A stretch of 34,557 bases of DNA from Bacteroidales bacterium (GTDB lineage Bacteria > Bacteroidota > Bacteroidia > Bacteroidales > UBA12077), in the NCBI GenBank assembly GCA_019038645.1, contig JAHOYT010000093.1, positions 1 to 34,557 on the forward strand, given 5' to 3'. Position numbers and translations under genes: made by a program. A model generated the notes under the pieces. It saw nothing but the letters and a program-made list of their open reading frames with translations. It was not told the origin of the DNA and did no database searches. Position 1 is the first letter of the stretch. Every line of letters begins with the position of its first letter. This document shows positions 8,006 to 16,834 of the stretch, one piece after another.

Positions 8006-11000
8006 ATGAAGAAATTAAATATTATTGACTTATATAAAATAATAGGTATTGGAATTTTAATACTCTTTTGTGTTGGTATAAGTTATTATGGCCATTTTGT
8101 TTTACATTCTCATCTTTTTTTCACACATTTATTTTATATACCTATTATTATTGGGAGTTTGTGGTGGGGACACAAAAGCTTATTTATACCTGTAGTACTG
8201 GCTCTGTCGCTAATAGTTATGCATTATTTAAGTACTGATTTAAGTTTTCCTGTAACCAGTGTTTTAAAAATTTGCATGTTTTTCTTAATTAGTTTTTTGA
8301 TTTCATTTCAGAACCAAAAACTTAAAAGCCTTTTTAAACAACAAAAAACTCTGAGCAGATCTCTTGAAAAAGAAATCGGGGAACGCAAATTGACAGAAAA
8401 TGCCCTACGTGAAAGCAATATTAAATTCAGTACAATTGCTGATAATAATTACGATTGGGAATACTGGATTGATCAAAATGGTACGTACGTTTATGTTTCT
8501 CAAGCCTGTGAAAAAATAACAGGATATACTCCCGATAAATTCATTTCTAATTCAAGGCTAATATATGAGATTACACATCCGGAATATAGGAATAAGGTTA
8601 GTGTACATTACCTTAAAGAAAGTGATGAAAATCATCACCACTATTCTATGGAGTTTATTATAATAAGGGCAGACGGGGAAGAACGATGGATAGAGCATAA
8701 CTGTAACCCCGTTTTCGATAATAGTGGTAATTTCATCGGAAGGCGTGGAAATAACAGAGATATAACCGGAATAAAAAGAATGCTTTTTGAGAAAGAAAAA
8801 AGTGAAAATAAATACAAAGACCTGGTTGAGCTTGCTAATGTTGCTATTGCTCAGGACAATAAGAATGGTAATATAGTATATTTTAATAAGCAGTTCGAAG
8901 AATTATTTGGATATACGTCTGAAGAAATTATAAAATTATCACATGATGATTTAGTTCATCCGGATGATAAGGAGTGGGTTACTGAATTTCATAAAAAAAG
9001 ATTTAGTAACACGGAATCTTCTACACGATATAAGTTTAAAGGACTTAAAAAGAACGGTGACGTAATATATATAGATATCTCAGTAAGCGAAATTATTAAA
9101 TCTAATGAAGGAATTACGGGTACCATATCTTACTTGCAGGATATAACCGAGCGTAGAATCTCTGAAGAAAAAATAAAAAGATTGGCCCACACAATTGAAA
9201 GTATAACTGAGAGTGTGAGTATTACTGATACTTCTAATAATATAGTGCACGTTAACCGGGCATTGCTTAAGTTGTATGGATATTCTGCAAGTGAGCTAAT
9301 TGGGAAAACACCCGATGTTTTAAGGGCAAAACAAGATGAACATGTAACACAAGTTATTTTTGCCGAAACAAAAAATGAGAATTGGACTGGTGAAGTATGG
9401 AATAAGAAAAAAGATGGGACTATTTTCCCAATAGAGCTTACTACATCTTCAATAAAAGACGAGAAAGGTAAAACAATTGCTCTAGTTGGCATAGGAAGGG
9501 ACATTACCCAACGAAAAAAAGCCGAAAATCTCAAGAGAATTATGTATAATATATCTCAGGCTGTAAACATTACTGAGAATATAGAAAATTTTATAAGCAT
9601 TATCAGAGAGCAACTGGGAACAATTGTCGACACTACAAACTTTTATGTAGCATTTATAGATGAGCACACAAATACATTTAGTGCACCTTATATGAGCGAC
9701 GAAAAGGATAATTATACCAGAATTCCGGTTGGAAAATCATTAACCGGATATCTTATAAAACAGAATAAACCTGTATTGCTAAAAAAAGATGAAATACTTG
9801 AATTAAACAAATTAGGTAAAATAGATTTGATAGGAACTTTAGCAGAAGTTTGGCTTGGAGTGCCGCTGAAAATTAAAAATAAAGTTTTTGGGGCATTTGT
9901 TGTGCAAAGTTACAAAGATAAAAATGCTTTTAATGAGTCCGATGTGGAAATGCTTGAATTTATTTCAAATCAGTTAAGCATTTCAATTGAACGTAGAAGA
10001 TTTATTGATGATTTAGAAAAAGCACTGGAGAAAGCTAAGGAATCGGATAAACTCAAAACTGCATTTTTAACAAACATGAGTCATGAGATTCGGACTCCTA
10101 TGAATGGTATTGTCGGATTTTCGAAGTTATTGTTAAAGCAGGACTTGACTACAGAAAGTAAAACTAAATTTGTAAGTATAATCAACAAAAGTAGTCAACA
10201 ACTTTTAAGGATTATAGGCGATATTATGGATATTTCAAAAATAGAAACAGGACAGTTAGAGGTTATTGTGGAAGCCTTTAGTGTTTACGATTTAATCGAT
10301 TCTATATATAACTTTTTTAAACCTCAGTTTGACTCTGGAGGAATTGAATTGCGAATAAGTAAAAATTTACCAAAAAAATACCGGGAATTAAAAAGTGATT
10401 ACGGAAAAATAAATCAGGTGCTTAACAATTTTGTTTCAAATGCACTAAAATTTACTGGAAAAGGATTTGTAGAAATTGCTTGTTATTATAAAGCAGGTAA
10501 TGTTGAATTTAAAGTTAAAGATACGGGCATTGGTATTGAAAAATCATCACACGATAATATTTTTGAACGTTTCAGACAAGTTGAAACGAACCATACCAGA
10601 ACCTATGGTGGTACTGGTTTAGGTCTTTCTATTTCTAAAGGATTCGTTCAATTATTAGGAGGTGAGATATGGTTAGAATCAGTAATGCAGGAAGGTTCTG
10701 CATTTTATTTTAGCATACCTGTAAAATCTTTACCTGTTGAAAATATCAAAACTAAAACCAACAATAATATTATTTCCAAAAATACTGAAATAAATAACAG
10801 AGGGAAGGTGCTAATTGTTGAAAATGAACAGAATAATTTATTGTTTTTGCAGGAAGTTTTATTTGATTTAAATATTAGAGAAATTGTTCATGCCAGAAAT
10901 GGGATTGAAGCTGTTGAGTATTGTGAAAAAAATGATGATTTAAACTTTATATTGATGGATTTGAAAATGCCCGTAATGAGTGGATTAGAGGTTACCCGTA

Positions 11001-11158
11001 AAATTAAGTTGATTAAACCTGATTTGCCGATTATTGCTCAAACTGCATACAGTACATTTTACGATAAACAAAAAGCTATTGATGCAGGTTGTGATGAATA
11101 TCTCACAAAACCAATACTTATAGAAACAGTAAGCAAAATAATAAAAAAATATATCTAA
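8006..11158 (+). CDS. Membrane-bound PAS/GAF hybrid sensor histidine kinase
   Basis: A 1050-residue hybrid kinase. About four hydrophobic helices occupy residues 10-100 (MASE-like membrane sensor), followed by a short coiled coil, PAS 141-254, PAS 262-388, PAS 393-513, GAF 518-670, HisKA with H693 in NMSHEIRTPMNG, HATPase (N box NQVLNNFVSNALKFT, DTGIGI, GGTGLGLSI) and a C-terminal receiver with phosphoacceptor D985 in LMDLKMPVMSG. The ATG at 8006 is preferred over an in-frame TTG two codons earlier, which abuts the upstream stop codon. It follows the lone receiver by 6 nt. Its first PAS is strikingly like the last PAS of the kinase at 2953. No histidine phosphotransfer domain is encoded nearby, so the final output is unclear. 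Confidence 0.92.
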   Translation: MKKLNIIDLYKIIGIGILILFCVGISYYGHFVLHSHLFFTHLFYIPIIIGSLWWGHKSLFIPVVLALSLIVMHYLSTDLSFPVTSVLKICMFFLISFLISFQNQKLKSLFKQQKTLSRSLEKEIGERKLTENALRESNIKFSTIADNNYDWEYWIDQNGTYVYVSQACEKITGYTPDKFISNSRLIYEITHPEYRNKVSVHYLKESDENHHHYSMEFIIIRADGEERWIEHNCNPVFDNSGNFIGRRGNNRDITGIKRMLFEKEKSENKYKDLVELANVAIAQDNKNGNIVYFNKQFEELFGYTSEEIIKLSHDDLVHPDDKEWVTEFHKKRFSNTESSTRYKFKGLKKNGDVIYIDISVSEIIKSNEGITGTISYLQDITERRISEEKIKRLAHTIESITESVSITDTSNNIVHVNRALLKLYGYSASELIGKTPDVLRAKQDEHVTQVIFAETKNENWTGEVWNKKKDGTIFPIELTTSSIKDEKGKTIALVGIGRDITQRKKAENLKRIMYNISQAVNITENIENFISIIREQLGTIVDTTNFYVAFIDEHTNTFSAPYMSDEKDNYTRIPVGKSLTGYLIKQNKPVLLKKDEILELNKLGKIDLIGTLAEVWLGVPLKIKNKVFGAFVVQSYKDKNAFNESDVEMLEFISNQLSISIERRRFIDDLEKALEKAKESDKLKTAFLTNMSHEIRTPMNGIVGFSKLLLKQDLTTESKTKFVSIINKSSQQLLRIIGDIMDISKIETGQLEVIVEAFSVYDLIDSIYNFFKPQFDSGGIELRISKNLPKKYRELKSDYGKINQVLNNFVSNALKFTGKGFVEIACYYKAGNVEFKVKDTGIGIEKSSHDNIFERFRQVETNHTRTYGGTGLGLSISKGFVQLLGGEIWLESVMQEGSAFYFSIPVKSLPVENIKTKTNNNIISKNTEINNRGKVLIVENEQNNLLFLQEVLFDLNIREIVHARNGIEAVEYCEKNDDLNFILMDLKMPVMSGLEVTRKIKLIKPDLPIIAQTAYSTFYDKQKAIDAGCDEYLTKPILIETVSKIIKKYI

Positions 11159-11185
11159 TAATATTTTAATTTGACCATTGCAGTT

Positions 11186-11210
11186 CAATTAATAAATTAA
11201 TTATTAATTG
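11186..11210. terminator. AT-only hairpin after the hybrid kinase
   Basis: Perfect 10-bp arms (caattaataa / ttattaattg) surround a 5-nt loop about 28 nt after the stop codon. Stability is low because nearly all pairs are A-T, and no T run follows. It separates the kinase from the Bat operon but may be only an AT-rich palindrome. Confidence 0.3.
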
Positions 11211-11357
11211 TATTATACTTAGCTTTTCTTAAAATCCTTTAACATTATTTAACACAAAATTGAGTTAATATTGTCGTGATTTTACAATGACAGAAGTAGA
11301 ATTATTACAATTATTTTAACAAAATTATTTTATGTATCTTTTCAAAAATTATAAACT

Positions 11358-12353
11358 ATGAACGAAACAGTTGATATTAAAGAGCTGAATGACAGAATAG
11401 AAAAGGAAAGTTCGTTTATTGATATGATTAAAATTGAAATGGGCAAGGTAATAGTTGGTCAAAAACACCTTGTTGATTCTCTTTTAATTGGTCTTCTTGC
11501 CGACGGGCATATTTTGCTCGAAGGTGTCCCTGGTTTGGCAAAAACTTTAGCCATTAACACATTATCAAGTATTGTTGATGCTGATTTTAGTCGTATTCAG
11601 TTTACGCCTGATTTATTACCAGCCGATTTGATTGGTACTATGATTTACAGCCAGAAAAAAGAGGCATTTCATGTTAAAAAAGGGCCTGTATTTACCAATT
11701 TTGTTTTAGCCGACGAGATTAATCGTTCTCCTGCAAAAGTGCAAAGTGCGTTATTAGAAGCGATGCAGGAGCGCCAGGTAACTATTGGTGAAGAAACGTA
11801 TGAACTTCCAAAACCGTTCTTAGTTATGGCAACGCAAAACCCTATCGAACAGGAAGGTACTTATCCATTACCCGAAGCACAAGTCGACCGGTTTATGCTT
11901 AAAGTTGTGGTTGATTACCCTAAAATGGAAGAGGAGAAGTTGATTGTAAGGGAAAATATTGCCAAAGAGTTTCCAAAAGCAAATACTATTTTAAAACCGG
12001 AAAACATTATTAACGCACGCAATGTTGTAAAGGATGTATATATCGATGAAAAAATTGAACGATATATATTAGATATTGTTTTCGCAACAAGATTTCCTGA
12101 AAAGTATGGCCTGGAAAAGTTTTCTGCAATGATTAATTACGGTGGTTCGCCTCGTGCAAGTATTAATTTAGCTATGGCATCAAAAGCTTTTGCGTTTATT
12201 AAACGCCGTGGTTATGTTATTCCTGAAGATGTACGTGCTATTTGTCACGATGTATTACGTCACAGAATAGGATTGTCTTATGAGGCAGAAGCAGAAAACA
12301 TTACCAGCGAAGATATTATTACAGAAATTCTTAATACTATTGAAGTTCCTTAA
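11358..12353 (+). CDS. MoxR-family AAA+ ATPase, first gene of the Bat operon
   Basis: A 331-residue cytoplasmic AAA+ ATPase. Walker A is GVPGLAKT at 56-63, Walker B is VLADE with D119 E120 followed by INRSPAK, and later come ATQNPIEQEGTYPLPEAQVDRF and the C-terminal lid region GGSPRASINLAM. MoxR proteins act as chaperone-like ATPases that mature or remodel VWA-domain partners, which follow in this operon. It opens a same-strand run of nine genes up to 20212 with gaps of 2-67 nt. A weak promoter-like TATCTTTT lies at 11336-11343. The identity is firm; the exact substrate here is unknown. Confidence 0.95.
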   Translation: MNETVDIKELNDRIEKESSFIDMIKIEMGKVIVGQKHLVDSLLIGLLADGHILLEGVPGLAKTLAINTLSSIVDADFSRIQFTPDLLPADLIGTMIYSQKKEAFHVKKGPVFTNFVLADEINRSPAKVQSALLEAMQERQVTIGEETYELPKPFLVMATQNPIEQEGTYPLPEAQVDRFMLKVVVDYPKMEEEKLIVRENIAKEFPKANTILKPENIINARNVVKDVYIDEKIERYILDIVFATRFPEKYGLEKFSAMINYGGSPRASINLAMASKAFAFIKRRGYVIPEDVRAICHDVLRHRIGLSYEAEAENITSEDIITEILNTIEVP

Positions 12354-12371
12354 ATGTTACACATCTGTTAG

Positions 12372-12788
12372 ATGAAAAAAATAATTGTACTTCTGTTAAT
12401 TGTAGCTTCGGGCTTAAACGTTCCTGCACAAAGTTTTGTTGGTAAACATAAGTTAGAGATTAAAAAGGAGATGAAAGAAAAACACAAAGACTTCTATTTT
12501 TCAAAGGAAGTTATGGGGAAAAGTAATTTTATCAAATTTGAGGATTTCGATGGTTACCGTACATACTTATTTGTTTTGAATGAAGATGGATATTGTAAAT
12601 ATCAAATGTTAATGTGTGATTACAGTTTATTAAAAAGCATAATCGATTCATTAAATCAAAACTTTGAGTATAAAGAGAACCTAATGTGGTATGATTACAT
12701 ATCCGGAAAGGAAAATTTTGTAATCAGGATTAAAAAAGAAGAATGGTATTTTTCTGTAATTACCAAGAAGCTCGAAGAGAAAAATTGA
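12372..12788 (+). CDS. Small secreted protein of unknown function inside the Bat operon
   Basis: A 138-residue protein that starts 18 nt after moxR and ends 25 nt before the DUF58 gene. Residues 1-20 (MKKIIVLLLIVASGLNVPAQ) form a clear Sec signal peptide with a cleavage site near AQ-S, so the mature product of about 118 residues should be periplasmic or outer-membrane associated. The mature part is Lys- and aromatic-rich with predicted mixed alpha/beta character and no Cys-based lipobox. I do not recognise the family. MoxR and DUF58 are usually direct neighbours, so its position is unusual and suggests an accessory part of the Bat machinery or a passenger gene. Coding character is supported by the signal peptide and by spacing that fits the operon. 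Confidence 0.75.
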   Translation: MKKIIVLLLIVASGLNVPAQSFVGKHKLEIKKEMKEKHKDFYFSKEVMGKSNFIKFEDFDGYRTYLFVLNEDGYCKYQMLMCDYSLLKSIIDSLNQNFEYKENLMWYDYISGKENFVIRIKKEEWYFSVITKKLEEKN

Positions 12789-12813
12789 TTGATAACCAAT
12801 AAATTAATTGGGT

Positions 12814-13695
12814 ATGGAAGCTTCAGATCTGCTAAAGAAAGTACGAAAAATAGAGATTAAAACACGAGGTTTATCAAAAAATATATTTGCGGGTGAATAT
12901 CATAGTGCTTTTAAAGGACGTGGTATGACTTTTAGCGAAGTAAGGGAATACCAATACGGTGATGATATCCGAAATATTGACTGGAATGTAACAGCTCGTT
13001 TTAATAATCCTTTTATTAAAATATATGAGGAGGAACGCGAACTTACAGTAATGTTATTGGTTGATGTAAGTAATTCACGCGTATTTGGAACCCAGACTCA
13101 GTTAAAGAAAAATCTGATTACTGAAATTTCTGCTGTACTATCTTTTTCGGCAATTCATAATAACGATAAAATAGGAGTAATCTTATTTAGCGATAAGGTC
13201 GAAAAATTCATTCCGCCTAAAAAGGGCAGGACTCATATTCTAAGAATTATTCGTGAGTTAATAGAGTTTACTCCGGAAAATAAGGAAACAAATATTTCTG
13301 AAGCATTACGTTATTTAACCAATGTTATAAAAAAGAGAAGTACTGCATTTTTAATTTCCGATTTTATTGATGATGATCAATACGGGACTCCACGATTCGA
13401 TGAAGCTATTAGAATAGCAAATCGAAAACATGATATTATCGGATTGAAAATTTATGATAAACGTGAAAAAGAAATTCCTTCAGTTGGTATAATTCGGATG
13501 AAAGATGCTGAAACGGGTGAATATGCATGGGTTGATACAACAAGCGTAAGTCTTCGTAGAAATTATGCAGATTGGTACAGAACAATGGATGTATCCGTAA
13601 ATGATATTTTAGTTCGTGCTGGTGTTGACTTTGTTTCTATAGCTACTAACGAAGATTATGTAAAACCATTAATGAACCTTTTTAAAAAGCGATAA
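12814..13695 (+). CDS. DUF58 domain protein of the Bat operon
   Basis: A 293-residue DUF58 protein. The hallmark SAFKGRGMTFSEVREYQYGD..RNIDW segment lies at about 33-70, followed by a VWA-like fold (ELTVMLLVDVSNSRVFG, then ALRYLTNVIKKRSTAFLISDF). DUF58 proteins are regular partners of MoxR ATPases and are thought to be cytoplasmic or membrane-associated scaffolds; the biochemical role is unproven. The start chosen is the ATG at 12814, giving MEASDLLKKVRKIEIKTRG, which matches the normal N terminus; an in-frame TTG two codons earlier is less likely. The first MIDAS residues (DVSNS) are present, so metal binding is possible. Confidence 0.93.
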   Translation: MEASDLLKKVRKIEIKTRGLSKNIFAGEYHSAFKGRGMTFSEVREYQYGDDIRNIDWNVTARFNNPFIKIYEEERELTVMLLVDVSNSRVFGTQTQLKKNLITEISAVLSFSAIHNNDKIGVILFSDKVEKFIPPKKGRTHILRIIRELIEFTPENKETNISEALRYLTNVIKKRSTAFLISDFIDDDQYGTPRFDEAIRIANRKHDIIGLKIYDKREKEIPSVGIIRMKDAETGEYAWVDTTSVSLRRNYADWYRTMDVSVNDILVRAGVDFVSIATNEDYVKPLMNLFKKR

Positions 13696-13707
13696 TTGAA
13701 TTGATCT

Positions 13708-14748
13708 ATGTTAAAAATAATAAATACATATAAGCTGAATATTATTTTTCTGATTGTTTTATCAACTGTAGTTAATGTTGTTACAGCACAAATGGTAACG
13801 GTTACAGCAGAAATGGATACAACAGAGTTTTTAATTGGCGATCAGGTAGGTTTAGAATTAAAGGTAACTCAACCTTACAATGTTTTTGTTGGAATACCAA
13901 TATTTGATGAAGAGCTGACAAAAGGAATTGAAATACTGGATCAATCAGAGAACGATACAACTTTATTAGAAAATGGGGATTGGTTAATTAAAAAGCGTTT
14001 GTTAATCACAGCTTTCGATTCCGGCTATTATGTTATTCCACCAATTCCTGTTTTATACTATTCTGATACCATTAAATCTGAACCTTTTATTTTTAAAATA
14101 AATTCAGTTAAGGTTGATACTTCAGAGGCAATTAAAGATATTAAAATGCCTTATACTGCACCAATAAGCTTTGCAGAAATATTTCCCTGGGCTGGTGGAG
14201 GATTAGGTTTAGCTATTTTGATTCTGGTTATTATCTATATTCTTAGGAAGATAAAGCGCAAAGAGCCAATTCTTGGACGTATAAAACCCCGGGAACCTGC
14301 TCATATAATTGCGTTACGCGATCTGTCCAGACTTATGAATGATAAGCTTTGGCAAAAAGACAGAGTTAAGGATTATTATACTGTTTTAACCGATATTCTT
14401 CGTATGTACTTATGGAACAGATTTTCTGTACGTACATTGGAAAGAACAAGTGAAGAAATCTTAGAATCATTAAAGGTAAATAAATTCAAAGATGAAGAAG
14501 CTTATAATACTTTAAAGGAAATATTATATACATCAGATTTAGTAAAGTTTGCAAAGTTTAAACCTGTTGGCGATGAACACGAAAAATGTTTGAGTGGCTC
14601 CTATAGTTTTGTTGACAGAACTAAATTGATTATTGAAGAAAAACCAACACATCCGGAAGGAGAGGAAGAGGAAGCGGAAGCGGAAGCGGATTCATCTGAA
14701 AAGTATAATAAAGGAAAAGTTAAAGTGCTTGAAAAACAAAATGATTAG
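13708..14748 (+). CDS. BatD-like membrane protein between DUF58 and batA
   Basis: A 346-residue protein with a signal peptide at about 1-27, an extracytoplasmic beta-rich domain to about 150, one transmembrane helix at about 156-178, and a cytoplasmic helical domain of about 120 residues (EPAHIIALRDLSRL, YTVLTDILRMYLWNRF, RTSEEIL). This is the usual layout of the gene between DUF58 and batA in Bacteroidota, and the cytoplasmic part resembles the end of BatD. An acidic C-terminal tail contains three tandem gaagcg hexamers at 14671-14688, encoding EAEAEA. It probably anchors the VWA proteins or links them to MoxR. It starts 12 nt after the DUF58 gene. No enzymatic motif is seen. Confidence 0.8.
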   Translation: MLKIINTYKLNIIFLIVLSTVVNVVTAQMVTVTAEMDTTEFLIGDQVGLELKVTQPYNVFVGIPIFDEELTKGIEILDQSENDTTLLENGDWLIKKRLLITAFDSGYYVIPPIPVLYYSDTIKSEPFIFKINSVKVDTSEAIKDIKMPYTAPISFAEIFPWAGGGLGLAILILVIIYILRKIKRKEPILGRIKPREPAHIIALRDLSRLMNDKLWQKDRVKDYYTVLTDILRMYLWNRFSVRTLERTSEEILESLKVNKFKDEEAYNTLKEILYTSDLVKFAKFKPVGDEHEKCLSGSYSFVDRTKLIIEEKPTHPEGEEEEAEAEADSSEKYNKGKVKVLEKQND

Positions 14749-14773
14749 TTAAATATTATTTGAATAAAGAATT

Positions 14774-15766
14774 ATGAACCATATAATATTTGCAAACCCA
14801 AATTTATTATATCTGCTATTTTTAATAGTGCCTGTAGTGGTTTGGTATGTATTTAATCATAAACGAACACATGCCAGCATTCAGGTTTCTACTATTAAAG
14901 GAATAGGTGATAATCATATTACTTATAAACACATATTAAGACATGTTGTTTTTGCTTTTAGAATTCTTACTATAGCGTTAATAATTGCTGCAATTGCCCG
15001 GCCACAATCTACATTAAGCTGGAAGGATGAGGAATCTGAAGGTATAGACATTATATTAGCTTTAGATATTTCCAGTAGTATGCTGGCTCGTGATTTTGAC
15101 CCGGATAGGTTGGAAGCTGCTAAAGATCTTGCAATTCAATTTATTGCGGGTCGCAGAAATGACAGAATAGGACTGGTAGTTTTTAGCGGTGAAAGTTTTA
15201 CACAATGTCCGCTAACAACAGATCATTCAGTATTAATAAATCTTTTTAGAGACATTAAAAGTGGTATGATTGAAGATGGAACTGCTATTGGAATGGGGCT
15301 GGCAACTTCTGTAAGCCGTTTAAAAGACAGTGAGGCGAAAAGCAAAGTAATAATATTATTAACTGATGGAGTAAATAATCGTGGTGCAATTGCACCAGGG
15401 ACCGCTGCGGAATTAGCACAAACTTTTGGTATAAGAGTTTATACTATTGGTGTAGGATCAGAAGGAATGGCTCCATATCCTGTAACAACACCTTTTGGTA
15501 TACAGCTAAGAAATATGCCGGTTGAAATTGATGAAGAAACTTTGTTGGATATTGCTCAAAACACAGGCGGTGAGTACTTTAGAGCTACAGATAATAATAA
15601 GCTAAAACAGATATATGAGCAGATTGATCAGTTAGAAAAATCAAAAATAGAGGTAAAAGAGTTTAGTCAAAAAGATGAAGAGTTTTTAATGTTTGTTTTA
15701 TTGGCGGCTTTACTGCTTTTATCTGATATGATATTAAGAAATACATTATTAAGACAAATTCCATAA
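14774..15766 (+). CDS. batA: BatA, membrane-anchored VWA-domain protein
   Basis: A 330-residue protein with two N-terminal helices (about 10-28 and 57-75), a VWA domain at about 90-285 and a C-terminal helix at about 304-322. The MIDAS metal site is intact: D98-I-S100-S-S102, Thr in EDGTAIG and Asp in LLTDGVNN. Such proteins bind partner ligands through a divalent metal, here probably in the cytoplasm or periplasm facing its BatB twin. It sits 25 nt after the BatD-like gene and 28 nt before batB. Bat genes were linked to aerotolerance in Bacteroides and to envelope integrity in other genera; the molecular function remains open. Confidence 0.93.
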   Translation: MNHIIFANPNLLYLLFLIVPVVVWYVFNHKRTHASIQVSTIKGIGDNHITYKHILRHVVFAFRILTIALIIAAIARPQSTLSWKDEESEGIDIILALDISSSMLARDFDPDRLEAAKDLAIQFIAGRRNDRIGLVVFSGESFTQCPLTTDHSVLINLFRDIKSGMIEDGTAIGMGLATSVSRLKDSEAKSKVIILLTDGVNNRGAIAPGTAAELAQTFGIRVYTIGVGSEGMAPYPVTTPFGIQLRNMPVEIDEETLLDIAQNTGGEYFRATDNNKLKQIYEQIDQLEKSKIEVKEFSQKDEEFLMFVLLAALLLLSDMILRNTLLRQIP

Positions 15767-15794
15767 ATTGGATTTTAACTTTGAACTAAGAAAA

Positions 15795-16832
15795 ATGTTT
15801 AGATTTGGAAATACAGAATATTTGTATCTATTATTAATACTACCTGTTCTAATTTTTTTATTCGGATTAGCGCAATATTATAAGAAGAAGGCATTAATAA
15901 AATTTGGTGATATGGATGTAATTGAGCAGTTAATGCCTTTTGTTTCTAAAAGCCGTCCTGTTCTTAAGTTTATATTTCTGTTCGTAGCTGTTATTGCCAT
16001 TATATTTGCATTGTCCGACCCTCAGTTTGGATCAAAGTTAGAGAAAGTAAAGCGAGCCGGAGCAGAAATAATTATAGCTCTTGATGTATCAAATAGCATG
16101 TTGGCCGAAGATATAAAACCAAACCGACTGGAACGAGCTAAACAGGCAATTTCTAAACTGGTCGATAATATGGAAAATGATCGAATTGGTTTAATTGTTT
16201 TTGCAGGCGATGCATACATACAGGTTCCGGTAACTTCGGATTATTCAGCTACAAAAATGTTCTTGTCATCTATAAATACACGAATAGTTTCGAAACAAGG
16301 AACTGCAATTGGTTCAGCAATTGATTTGGCAATGAATTCATTCTCTCCGGAAAGTGATATGGAAAAAGCTCTGATCGTAATAACTGATGGTGAAAATCAT
16401 GAAGATGACGCCGTTAAAGCAGCGAAACTGGCGAACGAAAAAGGAATTGCAATTCATACTATTGGAATGGGAAGCCCTCAGGGAGCACCAATACCACTAC
16501 AAAAAGAGTATGAACAAACAATTTTTCAGCAGGATAAAGATGGAAATACTGTGATTAGTAAATTAAACCAAAAAACACTACAGGAAATTGCATCAGCCGG
16601 AGGCGGAATATTTATCAGGGCCAGTAATACTCAAACAGGATTAAATAAACTGTTCGAACGTATTAATAAAATGGAAAAGAAAGAAATGGAGGAAAAAATA
16701 TATACCGAGTTTGAACATCGTTTCCAGTATTTGTTAGCAATTGCATTACTCTTTATTCTTTTAGACATTTTTATACCTGAAAGAAAAAGTAAATGGTCGA
16801 AAATTTTTAACTTATTTAAAATTAATGCGTAG
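15795..16832 (+). CDS. batB: BatB, membrane-anchored VWA-domain protein
   Basis: A 345-residue paralogue of BatA: helices at about 8-26 and 56-74, a VWA domain at about 90-285 with MIDAS D97-V-S99-N-S101, Thr in KQGTAIG and Asp in VITDGENH, and a C-terminal helix at about 314-332. The ATG at 15795 gives MFRFGNTEYLYLL, the usual BatB N terminus; a TTG nine codons upstream, just after the batA stop, is an alternative. BatB characteristically has a longer insert with QKEYEQTIFQQDKDGNTVIS near residues 230-250. Two nucleotides separate it from batC, so translational coupling is likely. Confidence 0.93.
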   Translation: MFRFGNTEYLYLLLILPVLIFLFGLAQYYKKKALIKFGDMDVIEQLMPFVSKSRPVLKFIFLFVAVIAIIFALSDPQFGSKLEKVKRAGAEIIIALDVSNSMLAEDIKPNRLERAKQAISKLVDNMENDRIGLIVFAGDAYIQVPVTSDYSATKMFLSSINTRIVSKQGTAIGSAIDLAMNSFSPESDMEKALIVITDGENHEDDAVKAAKLANEKGIAIHTIGMGSPQGAPIPLQKEYEQTIFQQDKDGNTVISKLNQKTLQEIASAGGGIFIRASNTQTGLNKLFERINKMEKKEMEEKIYTEFEHRFQYLLAIALLFILLDIFIPERKSKWSKIFNLFKINA

Positions 16833-16834
16833 TT

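Noticed and set aside
12808-15794. TTG starts upstream of the DUF58 (12808) and batB (15768) genes
   Set aside because: Nearby in-frame ATGs at 12814 and 15795 give N termini that fit their families, and the TTG codons lie at or near the preceding gene end.
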